A stretch of 64,000 nucleotides of DNA from Tolypeutes matacus (GCA_026826555.1 JAKSZT010033094.1:538868-602867); one strand, 5' to 3'; counted from the first letter of the stretch, positions 24,990-36,325 are shown. Translations and numbers: made by a program. Notes: generated by a model from the letters alone, not told the origin.

Positions 24990-26690
24990 TTTTCTTCTTA
25001 TTTTATTGCCTTGCTTCTTTCTATGTTCACTTGAAGGCAAAAGTTTAGGACCAGAGGAATCAAAAGATGTGAAAAAGGAAGAAGGATAATAGTAATGTTG
25101 ACAAAAGTTAGAAGAGGGGCTGTATAAGACTTAGTGAAACAAATATTTAGCTCATGTAGGCAGTGTAGAGTAATAGGAAAAAAAGTGGAGTACCTACAGT
25201 AGACTGGGAAACCAAACAGAGGAATATATATATAATGATTTAGAAGGCTAGAATGATGAGGGAGAGAAAGTGTAAAGAAAGGGCTGAAAGGAAAAAGTTA
25301 GTATTAATTGAAAAAGAAGAAAACAGAATAGATAGAATAGAAATTGACACCCTTAAGCTGTGGGCTAATGAAAAAACATGGTTTATAAGAACCACAACAG
25401 AAAACAGAAATCAGAAAGATGAAGGAAGGAAAAGAGATAGCTTGGGATACAAAATCAACATAGACAGAGAATGGGAAACCGCTGAAGAAGAAGCACAGCA
25501 AAGAAGAGACAAGCTAGCAGCACCTAACCTAAAAAAAAAAAAAAAAAAATGAAAGAAAAAAGAAAGGGGGGAGGAAAGAGGAAAGAAAAGCAAGAGACAA
25601 CAAATAAACACAGAAAAACCAAACAACGACACAAGCAAGCAGTCAAACAAATTTAAGGAAGAACAGTGTTCCTTTTTGGGCCCTTGTGGAACCTCCCAGC
25701 CTGCTTGTATTTATCAATCAATTGCCCTGCATGGTTCTATCTGCAGGTTTTGAGGCAGATTTTAGCTATAAAACTAAATTAAAAAGAAAATTTCATTTTT
25801 TTATTTTTTAAAGTGACTTTTTTTTTGGCGAAATAAGGGACCCAAAATATGTCCTCTTCTAGACCACCCCCTTCCCTGAGGGGACCCTAACTAAGCTCGT
25901 GGACACTAATCAGCACTTCCCACTTCCTGGCCTCCCCAGGGGAGCTGAAGCTCTGATGCTAGTCAGTGCAGAATGATAAAAATGGCTGACTCTGCCCCCT
26001 CTGGAGCCAAGCCTCAGTGTCACCAGGCTGCTGGGTAAATCAGACTTCCTCAGTAGATTCTCCTCTAGCCTCAGCCTGGCCCTGCTTCAAGCTGGCTTAT
26101 CTGCTCCCCAAAGCTATGAGGGGGTCCAGGCAGCCAAATTGACAGAAAGGAAACCCCTCTCCACCTTCTGTCAGAACCCTCCCCCCCTCAGAGAATGCTC
26201 CCTCTCACCGGGTTGTGGGCAGTAGTTGGGGCATATCCCTGGGAAGCTAGATAACTCAGCCTTCCTCAGCAGATTCGCCATTCCCCTCAACCTGGTCCTG
26301 CTTCAAGCCAGCTATTTTGTTCCCCAAAGCTGCAAGGGGTTCCAGGCAGCAAAATCCACAGAAAGGAAAGCCCTCTCGACCTTCCACCAGAATCCTCCCA
26401 CTCTCGGAGAACGCTCCCTCTCACCAGGCTGCCGTCGGGAGTCACGGCTGAAACCAGCCTTTTCCCCTGAGGGTGGGGCTCAGCTGTCTGTGCCAATCTC
26501 CATGGGCAGGGTCAAAACTCACGAATCTCTACTGAGCAATCCACCCCGCCGAGCTGCTTCCAGATAGATGTCCCAAGCGTCTCTCTCCGTGCTCCCACAG
26601 AACAGACCCCCAGACAGGACCCCATCCCCAATTAGCCGTCCTCAGAGAGCGAGTCAGCAAGTGCCCTCCTAAGCCAACGCAATCTTGCCT
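24990..26690 (-). other. L1-II 5' UTR with tandem 216-bp units
   Basis: Non-coding region upstream of ORF1. At its outer end two units repeat with a 216-base offset: 'cctcagtagattc' at 26048 and 'cctcagcagattc' at 26264; 'gagaatgctccctctcacc' at 26191 and its match at 26407. Both contain 'cctgcttcaag' and 'ttccccaaagct'-type blocks. An A-rich segment (25050-25660, with an A-run at 25531-25549) separates these units from ORF1. The open + frame at 25253-25552 is in that A-rich part and is Lys/Glu/Arg-rich; I take it as chance. Confidence 0.65.
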
Positions 26691-27060
26691 CCTTTTTATG
26701 CTAACAAAGGGCTTCTCATCTTGAAAGCAACTATGTTCTCCTACATTTTATTTTAATTATTTTAAAGTCTTTTAAAATCATCTGAAAACTGCTTAGGGTA
26801 TAAGTTAGAAATGTGACTTTATTTTTCTATTTCTTGTAGTTAATTAGGTCACTTTAGAATGATTTTCCATCGGCACATGTCTGCTGAATATTTCTACTTT
26901 CTTCCCCTCCTCAAATTGGCAATAGGGTTGGACCCAGGTACTTAGGAGAGAGACACATAACAAGTTCTGGGCCTGGGGCTCACAGTCTGACCAGGGAGAG
27001 AAGACTCACTCACATAGACAGACTGTTTCCTCAGAGGTGGGATTTATACTGATAGCCCTG
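26691..27060. other. No gene seen; anonymous DNA
   Basis: AT-rich for the first half, mixed later. I recognise no repeat, no coding frame and no RNA gene. It may be original host sequence between L1-II and the LTR at 27061. Confidence 0.4.
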
Positions 27061-27824
27061 TGTCATGGTTTGAAACTGAATGGCCCCAAAAAACATGTTC
27101 TTAAAGGTAATCCATTCTTGTGGGTGTAAACCTATTGTAGGTGGGACCTTTTGATTATGTTACTTCAATAAGGTATGGCCCAGGGTGGGTCTTAATCCTC
27201 TTACTGGAGTCCTTTATATGAGAATGAAATTCAGACAAAAAGAGAGAAAGCTATGGAAGCAAGCTGAGATCAATAGAGCCCAGGAGGGAAGCGGCTGTGG
27301 CTCAATTGGTTGGGTTCCCGTTTACCATATGGGAGGCCTGAGGTTCGATTCCCGGGGCCTCCTGATGAAGGCAAGCTGGCCCGCGTCGGCGCAGTGAGCT
27401 GGCACAGCAAGATGATGCAGCAGAAAGAGACAAGCAGACAGAGAAAACAAAAAACACAAAGCAAATGGACACAGCAAGCACAAGCAGTAAGGGGGGGATA
27501 AATAAATAAATAAATAAATAATCTTAAAAAAAAAAAAAAAAAATAGAGCCCAGGAGAGAGAAAGCCATGGAAGTCAGAAGCTGAAAACAATGAGACTGGG
27601 AAGAGAAAGGAGAGATCAGCAGATGTTGCCATGTATCTTGCCATGTGACAGAGGAGTCCAGGATTGTCAGCAGCCAGTCTTCCAGGAGAAAGCATTGCCT
27701 GATAATGAATTCATTTGGACAATTTTCTTAGCCTGGACACTGTAAGTTTGTAAGCTAATAAATCCCCATTGTAAAAGCCAACCTATTTCTATATTGCTTT
27801 CAGCAGCTTTAGCAATCTAAAATG
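27061..27824 (+). mobile_element. Solo LTR (type A), split by a SINE
   Basis: Starts TGTCATGGTTTG, runs through 'aatccattcttgtgggtgt', 'gggtcttaatcctcttactgg' and 'gccatgtgacagagga', then AATAAA near 27758 and a T/A-rich end. Short repeats CCCTG (27056-27060) and CCCTT (27825-27829) may be the 5-bp duplication with one change. A SINE (27287-27541) sits inside. The LTR is matched by a second copy at 28103-28573. No viral gene sequence is present between or beside them. Family name not assigned. Confidence 0.7.
27287..27541 (+). mobile_element. DAS-like tRNA-derived SINE with perfect TSD
   Basis: The head has RNA polymerase III boxes: A box TGGCTCAATTGG (about 27298) and B box GGTTCGATTCC (about 27343), then body text 'gagctggcacagcaagatgatgcagcagaaagagac' in parts, and a tail of (AAAT)n and a long A-run to 27541. 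It is flanked by identical 15-base target duplications AATAGAGCCCAGGAG at 27272-27286 and 27542-27556. It interrupts the LTR, so it is younger than the LTR. It is the best-preserved SINE of the window. Confidence 0.9.
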
Positions 27825-28102
27825 CCCTTCTATAATGATGATGATATCAGTGGCACTACCAACTAACATTAGAATAGGTCCTTCACCCTTTGCAAAGCTA
27901 ACTCAAATTTAAGGACGTCTTTATCATCATATCCCCAGGATATGAGTCAGTAGAAGTAAACTGCTTGGAGATACATATATATTAATTGCAAAGATTTGAC
28001 CTCTCACAGTTTTGGGAGCTGGTGACAGAATCTATGGGGAGCTGTTGATCTGGAAGTCTAGAGCACATGCAGATGGGGACAGAAGATAGACGTGAGATGA
28101 GA

Positions 28103-28573
28103 TGCGATAGTTTGAAGTTGTATGGACCCCAGAAAAGTATATTCTTAAAGTTAATCCATTCCTGTGGGTGTGGAGTCATGGTAAGTAGGATCTTTTGGTG
28201 AGTAGGATCTTAAGTTAAGATTTGACTCTCTTCATTCAGGGTGAGTCTTAATCCTCTTATTGGAGTCCTTTGTAAGAGAATGAAATTCAGACAAAAAAAA
28301 TGAAAGAAAGCCACAGAAGCAAGAAACTGGAAACAATGAAAGCAGAAGAGAAGGCAGAGACCAGTAGATGCCTCCATGTGCCCTGCCATGTGACAGAGGC
28401 ATCCAAGATCACTGGCAGCTGGTCTTCGGGAAGAAAGCATCACCTTGATTGTGTCTCAATTTGGACATTTTTCTCAATCTCAACACTGTAAGCTTGTAAG
28501 TTAATAAATTCCCATTGTTAAAAGTCAACCATTTTCTGATATATTGCTTTCAGCAGCCTAGAAAACTAGAACA
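28103..28573 (+). mobile_element. Solo LTR (type A), second copy
   Basis: Same family and orientation as 27061-27824: 'taatccattcctgtgggtgt' (28152), 'gagtcttaatcctcttattgg' (28243), 'ccctgccatgtgacagaggc' (28380), 'gtaagttaataaattcccattg' (28495), ending near 'ctagaaca'. No SINE here. No clear 5-bp duplication. Because only 278 bases separate the copies and neither flanks viral genes, I read two independent solo LTRs rather than one provirus. Confidence 0.65.
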
Positions 28574-29275
28574 TCAGGGTACCAAGCATATACTGGGGCC
28601 TGTGATTTGGGACTGAAGCCCACCAAGATAGACTAAACCTGCAAGGCTTCTCACTGCCTCTAAGCCTCTAACTCCAAGGTTGGACTGTATTAAACACTCA
28701 CCTAGCTAGACTCAGGGTAGGATAAGCTGAAGTGAGAGAACTTGAAGTTGCAGGAGTTTGGGGCTCAGCTGCTGCCATATGCCAACCAGATGAATGGGCA
28801 GATGAGCAGACATGTCCCTTGAACATAAAGGTACCTGGCCATTCTGCCATCTCCTTCTTCCAAATCTCCATGCTAACTTGGAAGTCTGCGGGGAGGAGGC
28901 TGTGGAAGACACAGTTCCAGCTTGGTAAGTTGATGTACTTCAAATTCACCACAAGAGGAAAGTGGGGCCACAGAGATGGGAAGGGGCTACTCACAGTCTC
29001 TTAGCTGGCCTCAAAGCCTAGACAGTGCAAACTGATTCCAACAGTGCCTTCTCCTCTCTGGGCCTCTGTCCTACCTGCCAAATGCTGAGGTTAAACTCTT
29101 AATTTAAGTACCAACCCCTACCCCCTCTGGGAGGGGGAGGGTCCTTTTGACATCTTCCTTAGGAACCTGCATCTGCCTTCTTTCCATGTTTCCTCTCTGC
29201 AGGAGCACCCCTTTCAGGGGTACCCCTGCCTTCTGGGCACTTCTTCTCTGTGAAGAGAATGAAAAGACAAAACAC
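28574..29275. other. No gene seen; anonymous DNA with MIR-like traces
   Basis: Mixed-composition DNA. Short segments near 28955-29010 ('ggccacagagatgggaagg') and 29045-29095 ('tctctgggcctctgtcc') resemble the core and 3' parts of the ancient MIR SINE, but the match is weak. The open frames of 79-98 codons show nothing recognisable. Confidence 0.35.
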
Positions 29276-29870
29276 TGACTGGCTGCAACTGCAAGCAAGA
29301 TAGTCCTATCCATCTTCCCCATGAGATATAAGCCCCTTCTCAATTGGAGATGGTGTGGACATCACCATCCCAGAATCCTCAGGATTGGGGAAAGAACTAT
29401 GGACTAGAGTGGACTTACTGATATTCTATTATAGACATATTGTGATTCTAGTAATGGAAGAAATTACAACATTGATGTGGAGCCAGTGGCCACTGGAGGC
29501 TCTGGGGGCAGGGAGAGGGAAAAACAGTTGTAATACAGGGACTTTTTCGGGACTTGGGAATTATCCTAAGTGACACTGCAATGACAGATATAGGCCATTT
29601 TATATCATCACATAACATGCAGAACTGTGTGGGAGAGAGTGTGGTCTATAATGTGAACTATGGTCCATGCTTAATGGTAAAGCCTCAGCATGCGTTTATC
29701 AATTGCAATGAATGTGCCACACTAATGAAGGATGTTTATGTGGGAGGATGTGGGAGATGTGGGGAGTAGGACATATAAGAATCCCTATATTTTTTGTGTA
29801 ACATTTATGTAATCCAAGTATCTTTAAAAAAATTTTTTTAAATTATTTTAAAAATTATAATTTTTTTATA
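29276..29870 (+). repeat. R1 repeat copy 4, 5'-truncated
   Basis: Sense R1 3' half: 'gagatataagccccttctcaa' (29324), 'ggaaagaactatggactagag' (29388), 'gtgggagagagtgtggtcta' (29628), and an AT-rich end at 29820-29870. It matches copy 1 closely through 160-640. The 5' truncation is typical of LINE-type retroposition. Two open frames (72 and 71 codons) are not kept in copy 1. Confidence 0.65.
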
Positions 29871-30215
29871 ATTGGGAGAAAAATATTAGCAAAGTACATA
29901 ACTGATAAAGGCCTTGCACCCAAAATATAAAAAGAACTCTTAAAACACAGCAATAAGAAAGCAAAGGACCCAGTTACAAAATGGGTAAATTATCTGAATG
30001 GACACCTCACCAAAGAAAACATGGAGATGGCCAATAAGCATATGAAAATATGCTTAACATCGTAAGTCATTAGGGAATTGCAAATTAAAGCAATAATGAG
30101 ATTCCACTATATACCTATTAGAATGGCTAACATCCAAACACTGTTGCTGGCAAGGGTATGGAGCAAAAGGAACTCCCATTCATTGCTGGTGATTGTGAAT
30201 GGTATGGCCACTTTG
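29871..30215 (+). mobile_element. Old L1 ORF2 fragment, left half (split by R1 copy 5)
   Basis: Sense L1 text: 'aatatcgtaagtcattagggaattgcaaattaaa' in parts and 'gagattccactatatacc' encode the ORF2p C-terminal region. It stops at 'gaatggtatggccactttg' (30197-30215). The same phrase restarts at 31461-31480, where the L1 continues. Decayed, no open frame. Confidence 0.7.
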
Positions 30216-31460
30216 TGGGTTTCTGTTTGTTTGTTTGTTTGTTTTTGAGCATTGCCACTAAGCATGGATTATAGTTTACATTGTAGCTTACACTCACTCC
30301 CGAACAATTTTGTAAGTTATGATAAGATATATAAAGGTTTGTATCTGTCATTGCAATGTCACTCAGAACAATTCCCAAGTCCCAAAAATGTCCTCATATT
30401 ACACCTGTTTTTCCCTCTCCCTTCCCTCAGAGCCTTGAGTGGCCACTGCACAACAATAATAAAAGTTCTTCCATTGCTAGAATTACAATACATCTATACT
30501 AGAATACCAGTAACTCTACTCTAGTCCATTGTTCATTCCCCAATCCTGAGGATTCTGGGTTGGTGATGCCCACTCCACCTCTAATTGAGAGGGGGCTGAG
30601 ATCCCATGGGCAGATGGATGGAACTATCTTGCTTGCAGTTGCAGACTCTCTCTGTTCCTTGGGATAGTTGTTGTCCATCATCATCTCCTTGTTAATTGTC
30701 CTGGGTGTGTCCAATATATTGGAGAGTAGGTATTGCAACTCTATTGAGATTCAGGGCCCAGCTGGCACATGGATAGCCCAGAGATTTAAGTCTCTTGGAC
30801 ATACACATATCAACTCTAGCACTAACTATAGGTTCAAATAGAAGGGATGGAAGAGCCATGTGTAGGGAAACCACAACTGAGTCCAACTCTATCACATGGG
30901 GGAGCATAAATTCCCAAGTAGGGTCTACTGACAGGGCACCAAATTCCTGAGCTGTCTGCCCTACCTGTAATGTAGGTAGGGCAATATCTACTGTATGAGG
31001 CAATATTTACTTTGGCAGTCAATGAGATCCTTCTGAGACGTGCATAAGCATAACCTCTGGAATGACCTCCTGACTCCTTTGAAGTCTCTTAGCCATATAA
31101 ACTCATTTGTCTTTACCCTTTCCCCCTTTTGGTCAATGTCTTTTTCCAGTTGCATTGCTAGTTGGTGCTTGGTAGTAATTCCTTGGTGCCAGGGAAGCTC
31201 AACTCTGGGAGTCATGTCCCACACAGGGAGGAAGGTAATGCATTTATATTCTGAGTTTGGCTTAGAAGAGAGGCCACATTTGAGCAACAAGGAAGCTCTC
31301 AGGAGGTAACTTTTAGGTACCCTATAATACTAGGCTAAGTTTCAATTTCAAAAGTAAAGGTTCATAACTACATTTATCAATATCGAGGGTCCATCAATGG
31401 TCCATCCTCCTTCGCTAGTCACTGCCCCTGAACTCAGGGGATTCTTGCTGTCCCATTAGA
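30216..31460 (-). mobile_element. R1 repeat copy 5, an insertion with ~19-bp TSD
   Basis: Minus-oriented R1, with its tail as (GTTT)n at 30220-30246. It is inserted into an old L1 and flanked by GAATGGTATGGCCACTTTG (30197-30215) and GAATGAGTACAGCCACTTTG (31461-31480), which match with one gap and three changes. This is the clearest evidence that R1 moves by target-primed reverse transcription. Length about 1245 bp, non-coding. The 103-codon minus frame (31003-30692) is not conserved in copy 3. Confidence 0.75.
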
Positions 31461-31850
31461 GAATGAGTACAGCCACTTTGAAAGACAGTCTGGCAGTTTC
31501 TTACAAGGCTAAACATAGGCTTACCATACAATCCAGCAGCTGCGCTCCTAGGTATTTACTCAAATTAGGGAAAAACTTATGTCCACACAAATCCTGTTCA
31601 CAAATGTTTATAGCAACTTTATTAATAATTGCCAAAAATTGTTAGCAACCAAGATGCCCCTTCAATAGGTGAACAAATAAACAAACTGTGTTTCACCCAT
31701 AAAATGGAGTATTATTTAGTAATAAAAAGAAATCAGTTATTAAGTCACAAAATGGCATGGAGGAACCTTAAACACATATTGCTATGTGGAAGGAAACAGT
31801 ATAAAAAAGCTAGATATGGTATGAATCCAATGACATGATATTCTTGAAAA
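31461..31850 (+). mobile_element. Old L1 ORF2 fragment, right half
   Basis: Continuation of the L1 at 29871-30215. Blocks include 'cagccactttgaaagacagtctggc', 'atttatagcaacttt' and 'tggagtattatttagtaataaaaagaaat' in parts, the usual ORF2p C-terminal sequence. Open pieces at 31463-31838 are in two frames. Confidence 0.7.
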
Positions 31851-31889
31851 GACAAAAAACTGTGGTGATGATCAGTAGGATTCATAAAT

Positions 31890-33221
31890 TGATTTATATT
31901 TACATTTTATCTAAATGGAAGCATACAGTGTTACACAATATATTTAGTTCATTTAGCACAATTATGCAGTATTTGTCCTTTTGTGTCTGACTTGCTTCAC
32001 TCAATATAGTGTCCTCCACTTTCATCTATATTTTCATATGCTTTACAACTTCATTTCTTCTTACAGATCATAATATTCCATCTTATGAATATACCACAGA
32101 CTGTATCCATTCATCAGTTGATGGGCACCTGGGTTGTTTCCAACTTTTGACTATCATGAATAATGCCTCTATGAACATTGGTGTGAAGATGTCTGTGTGT
32201 CACTGCTCTCAGTTCTTCTGGGTATATACTCAGTAGTGGTATTGCAAGGTCAAGTGGCAAATCTATATTCAACTTCTTTAGGACCTGCCAAACAGCCTCC
32301 ATAGTGGCTGTACCATTCTGCATTAAAACAGCAATGAATAAGTGTTCCTATCTCTTCACATCCTCTCCAACATGTGTAGTTCATTGTCTTTTTAACAGTG
32401 ACCCATTCTGATAGGTGTGAAATGATATCTCATAGTTTGTTTGTTTTTTGGTACCAGGGGGCTGGGGATTAAACCCAGGACCTCGTGTGGGAAGCCGGCA
32501 CTCAACCACTGAACCACATCAGCTTCCCTGAATTGGTTTTATCATTTGTTTTGCTCGTTGTTTTTTTTTTTTTTTTTTTTTTTTTTTCAGGAGGCACTAG
32601 GACCTCTCATGTGGGAGGTGGGCACTCAACTGCTTGAGCAACATCTGCTCCCTCTCATTGTAATTTTGATTTGCATTTCCCTACTCATTAGTGATGTTGA
32701 ACATTTTTTCAGGTGTGTTTTTTTTTTTTTTTTTTTTTTGCCATTTATATTTCTTCTTTGGACAAATGTCTATTCAAGTCTTTTGCCCATTTTTTATTTG
32801 AGTCATCTGTCTTTTTATTGTTGAGTTGTAACATCTCTTTGTATACCATGGATATTAAATCCTTATCAGACATGTGATTTTCAAATATTTTCTCCCAAGA
32901 TCGGCTGCCTTTTCACCCCTCTGACAAAGTACTGTGAGGTACAAAAGTGATGAATTTATTCAATTATCTTTTCCTTTTGTTGTGTATGCTTTGGGTGTAA
33001 GGTCCAAGAAACTACCACCTACCACAAGGTCTTTAAGATGTTTCCCTACATTTTCTTCTAGTAGTTTTATGGTCCTCGATTTTATGTTTAGGTCTTTGAT
33101 CCATTTTGAGTTGATTCTTATATAGGGAGTGAGATGGGGTCCTCTTTCATTCTTTTGGTTATAGATATCCACTTCTCCCAACACCATTTGTTAAAGAGAC
33201 TGTTTTGTCCCATTAACAGAG
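31890..33221 (-). mobile_element. L1 ORF2 C-terminal part, minus, interrupted by SINEs
   Basis: Minus-strand ORF2p C-terminus: 32323-32114 gives LKKLNIDLPLDLAIPLLSIY. The text continues rightwards to 33187-32960 (INSKWIKDLNIKSRTIKLLEENVGKHL). It is interrupted at about 32430-32655 by SINE pieces and at 33222 by an LTR, and resumes at 33845-34265. Frames are broken. Confidence 0.7.
32430..32655 (-). mobile_element. Two short tRNA-derived SINE pieces within L1
   Basis: Two head-like segments, 'ggattaaacccaggacctcgt' near 32467 and 'ggaggcactaggacctctc' near 32590, each followed by 'ctcaac..ctga/gc..ca' A-box remnants and a 'cttcc/ctcc' end. A 31-base T run (about 32561-32588) separates them, the tail of the second. 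L1 text stops at 'atatctcat' (32428) and resumes at 'tctcattgtaattttg' (32654), which suggests one or two nested insertions at the same spot. Confidence 0.6.
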
Positions 33222-33844
33222 TGTAGCAGTTTGATATTATTTATGAATTCCAAAAATAGATATTATTATGTTTATAAACTGGTCTGTTCCTCTGGGCATG
33301 ATACCCTTTGATTGATTTAAATTCAAAGGCTTTATGTTTCCTTGATAAAATCCAGATTAGTGCTTTGATTTGACCATGTCATTAGGGCATGCAGGGTTGA
33401 GTCCCTGCCCCCTTGGTGGACTATATAAACAGATACTCAATCGAGAAGGCAGAAGAAGAAATACTCAGAGGAATAGAGAGCACTCCACAGACACAGAAGA
33501 GGATCCTGCAGTCCCTGGAAGAGAGATAAGCCATTTGCCTAATAGTTTGCAGCTGAAGAGAACAGAGCAGCTGAGCCCTATGCCAGCCTACAGCTGAGAT
33601 TGGAAGAAGCTGGGCCCACAGGGCCTTAAAAGGAAAGAGGAAGGCTGAACCCTCACAGATATTGCCCACTATCTTGCATCAACACGTTGCAACAGACTTT
33701 GGGTTAGAAAATACCTCTTATGGTACCTTGAGTTGGACTCTTTAGGGCCTCATAACTGTAAGCTTTTACATCAAATAAGTACCCTTTATAAAACCAAGAG
33801 ATTTCTGGTACTTTGTATCAGCACGCCTTTGGCTGACTAATACA
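33222..33844 (+). mobile_element. Solo LTR (type B), + strand, inside L1
   Basis: Begins TGTAGCAGTTTGAT and ends CTAATACA, the same termini as the inverted copy at 43495-44079. A TATA-like 'ctatataaac' is at 33421-33430 and an 'aaataagtaccctttataaaacc' 3' block near 33774. It interrupts a minus-strand L1 that continues at 33845. A 5-bp duplication is not convincing (CAGAG against CATGG). No viral genes. Confidence 0.75.
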
Positions 33845-34265
33845 CATGGATTTGGTAGGTTTGTCAAAAACCAGTTGGCCATAGAGGTGAGGGATTATTT
33901 CTGGACTCTCAATTCTATTCCACTGATCAATGTGTCTATCTTTATGCCAGTACCATGCTGTTTTCACCACTGTAGTTTTGTAATATGTTTCAGTGTCAGG
34001 CAGTGAAATTCCTCCTATGTCACTCTTCTTTTTTAGAATGCTTTTGGCTATTCGGGTGCACTTTCCCTTCCAAATGAATTTGGCAATGGCCTTTTCTATT
34101 TCTGTAACAAAGAAGTAGAAAACAGCTGGCTGTTGGAATTTTGATTGGTATTGCATTGAATCTATAAATCAGTTTGGGTAAGACTGACATCGTCACGATA
34201 TTTATTCTTCCAATCCATGAACACAGAATGTCTTTCCATTTGTTTACCTCTTCATTGAGTTCTAG
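33845..34265 (-). mobile_element. L1 ORF2 part, continuation of 31890-33221
   Basis: Minus-strand translation 34156-33818 contains [19 protein letters not shown] and [17 protein letters not shown], then [16 protein letters not shown], a typical ORF2p middle-to-C-terminal run. Open for about 112 codons. It ends where a sense L1 of opposite orientation begins near 34270. Confidence 0.75.
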
Positions 34266-35560
34266 AAAAGTAGGTCTTCATTGATTTCTGGGAAAAAATA
34301 GATGAGTGGGACCTCCTCAAAATTACACACTTTTGCACCTCACAGGACTTTGTCAAAAATGTGAAAAGGCAGCCAACTCAATGACAGATATTTGGAAACC
34401 ATATGTCTGATAAGGGTGTAATACCCGTGACATATAAAGAGATAAACAACCCAATCAAATGTGGGCAAAAGACTTGAATAGATATTTGTCCAAAGAAGAA
34501 ATACAAATGGCAAAAAAAAAACATGTAAAATGTTCAACATCACTAATGATTAGGGAAATGCAAATCAAAACTACAATGAGATATCATTTCACACCTATCA
34601 GAATGGCCACTGTTTAAAAAGGCACAGAACTACAAGTGTTGGAGAGGATATGGAGAGAGAGGAACACTATTCACTGTTGGTGGGAATGCAGAATGGTATA
34701 GCCACTGTAGATACTGTTTGGCAGTTCATAAAGAAGTTGAATAATGATTTGCCACATGACCCTACAATACCACTACTGGGTATATACCCTGAAGAACTGA
34801 GAGCACTGACACAAACAGACATCTGCACACCAATGTTCATAGTGATGTTATTCACAATGAATGGATAAACAAATTGTGGTGTATTCCCATGATGGAGTAT
34901 TATACAGGTGTAAGAAGAAATGAAGTTGTATATCATATGACAACATGGATGAACTTGGAGGACACTGTGTTGAGTGAAGCAATCCAGACACAAAAGAACA
35001 AATACTGTATGATTGTGTTACTGTGAACTAAATATATTATGTAAGATATTATATGATTCCATTTATATAAATTGTAAATATAAATCAATTTATAAATGAA
35101 GGGCTAGGGAAGGCATGCTAAGTGGTTATGTAGGGCTAGGGAAGGCATGATAAATCGTATGGAGTTTTTCTTTTTGGAGTAATTCTAAAATTTTTTGTGA
35201 TGATAAATGCACAACATTGTGATTATACTAAAAGCCATTGGTTATATACTTTAGATAAATTGTATGGTATGTGAATATATCTCAATAAAACTGCTAAATA
35301 AATAAATAATTGTGCAAGAATAGCCAGAAATAGCAGCTATGTACAGCAGGGGAAACAGAGAGAGATTGAGAGGTGAAGAATTTTCTTGTTTATTTGTCTG
35401 GTTTTTGTTTATTATTATGGAAATAATGGAAATGGTCTAATAATGATTGAAGTGATGATTGCACAACTATGTGATTATAAAAAATACCAATGATTGTACA
35501 CTTTGGATGAATTGTATGCTTTATTATTATGCATCAATAAAATTGAGTTGTTAAAAAATT
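34266..35560 (+). mobile_element. 5'-truncated L1, sense, with two 3' end signals
   Basis: ORF2p end: translation at 34650-34868 gives FIKKLNNDLPHDPTIPLLGIYP, followed by 3' UTR. There is an AATAAA near 35283 with a (AAAT) tail, then a further 3' end block (35320-35560) with AATAAA near 35538, matching the tail at 11270-11500. Either two truncated copies lie in line or one has an extended 3' UTR. It faces the minus-strand L1 to its left. Confidence 0.7.
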
Positions 35561-36325
35561 GGCAGGTTATATACATCTTCTGTACTCTTATAACTCTTTT
35601 GCATTTAAAGTCATTTTTGTCTGATATTAGTATAGCTAACCCTGTTCTTTTTTTGGTTACTTTTTGTGTGGAGTATCTTTTTCCAACCTTTCACTTTTAG
35701 CTGGTTTGTATCCCTGGGTCTAAGGTGAGTCTCTTGAAAGCAGTATATGGATGGCTCATGTTTTTTTATCCATCTGTCAGCCATATCTTTTAATTGGGGA
35801 GTTTAATCCATTCACATTCAATGATACTACTGTACATGCATTATTTACTTCCACCATTTTATTCTTTGGTTTTCATATGTCATATCTTATTTTCATGTGT
35901 GTTTTTACTCTTTTGGTTATCCTTTCTGCTATTTTTTTTTCTATACCCTCCTCCAAGTCTCTCTTTCCTGTCTTTTTCTTTCAGGCCCTAAGGCTTCCTT
36001 TAATATTTCCTGCAAGCTTGGATTCTTTTTTATGAACTCTCTTAGTTTCTGTTTGTTTGTGACTATTTTATACTCACCTTCATATTTGAAGGTCAGTTTT
36101 GCTGGATTAAGAGTTCTTGGCTGGCAGTTTTTCTCTTTCAGTATCCTAATTGTATCCTACCACTGTCTTCTCACCTCCATATTTTCTGATGAGAAATCCA
36201 CAGTAGGTCTTACAGGGCATCCATTGTATGTGATAGTTTGCTTCTCCCTTGCTGTTCACAGAATTTTCTCTTTATCTTTGATGTTTGACATTCTGAGTAG
36301 TATGTGTATTGGAGTAGGTCTATTC

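Larger units (their letters stand above)
19672..26690 (-). mobile_element. L1-II: full-length L1 with 216-bp duplicated 5' UTR
   Basis: Poly(T) at 19672-19686 marks the 3' tail. Then come 3' UTR (to about 20100), ORF2 (20105-23830), ORF1 (23906-24890), and a 5' UTR to about 26690. Length is about 7.0 kb with no later insertion seen inside. ORF1 is in two open parts and ORF2 in at least eight, so it is inactive, though younger than L1-I. A pair of target duplications was not found. The right end is set where GC-rich repeat text gives way to anonymous AT-rich DNA. Confidence 0.8.

Noticed and set aside
25253..25552. 99-codon Lys/Glu/Arg-rich + frame
   Set aside because: Lies in the A-rich part of the L1-II 5' UTR, antisense to the element, and ends in a poly(Lys) run from a poly(A) tract.
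27061..28573. One small provirus with two LTRs in line
   Set aside because: Only 278 bases lie between the copies, with no viral gene or primer-binding site seen, and flanking short repeats fit separate insertions.
31890..35560. Single L1 with 5' inversion by twin priming
   Set aside because: Both arms contain the same ORF2 C-terminal segment, so they are two elements rather than one element with a turned 5' half.
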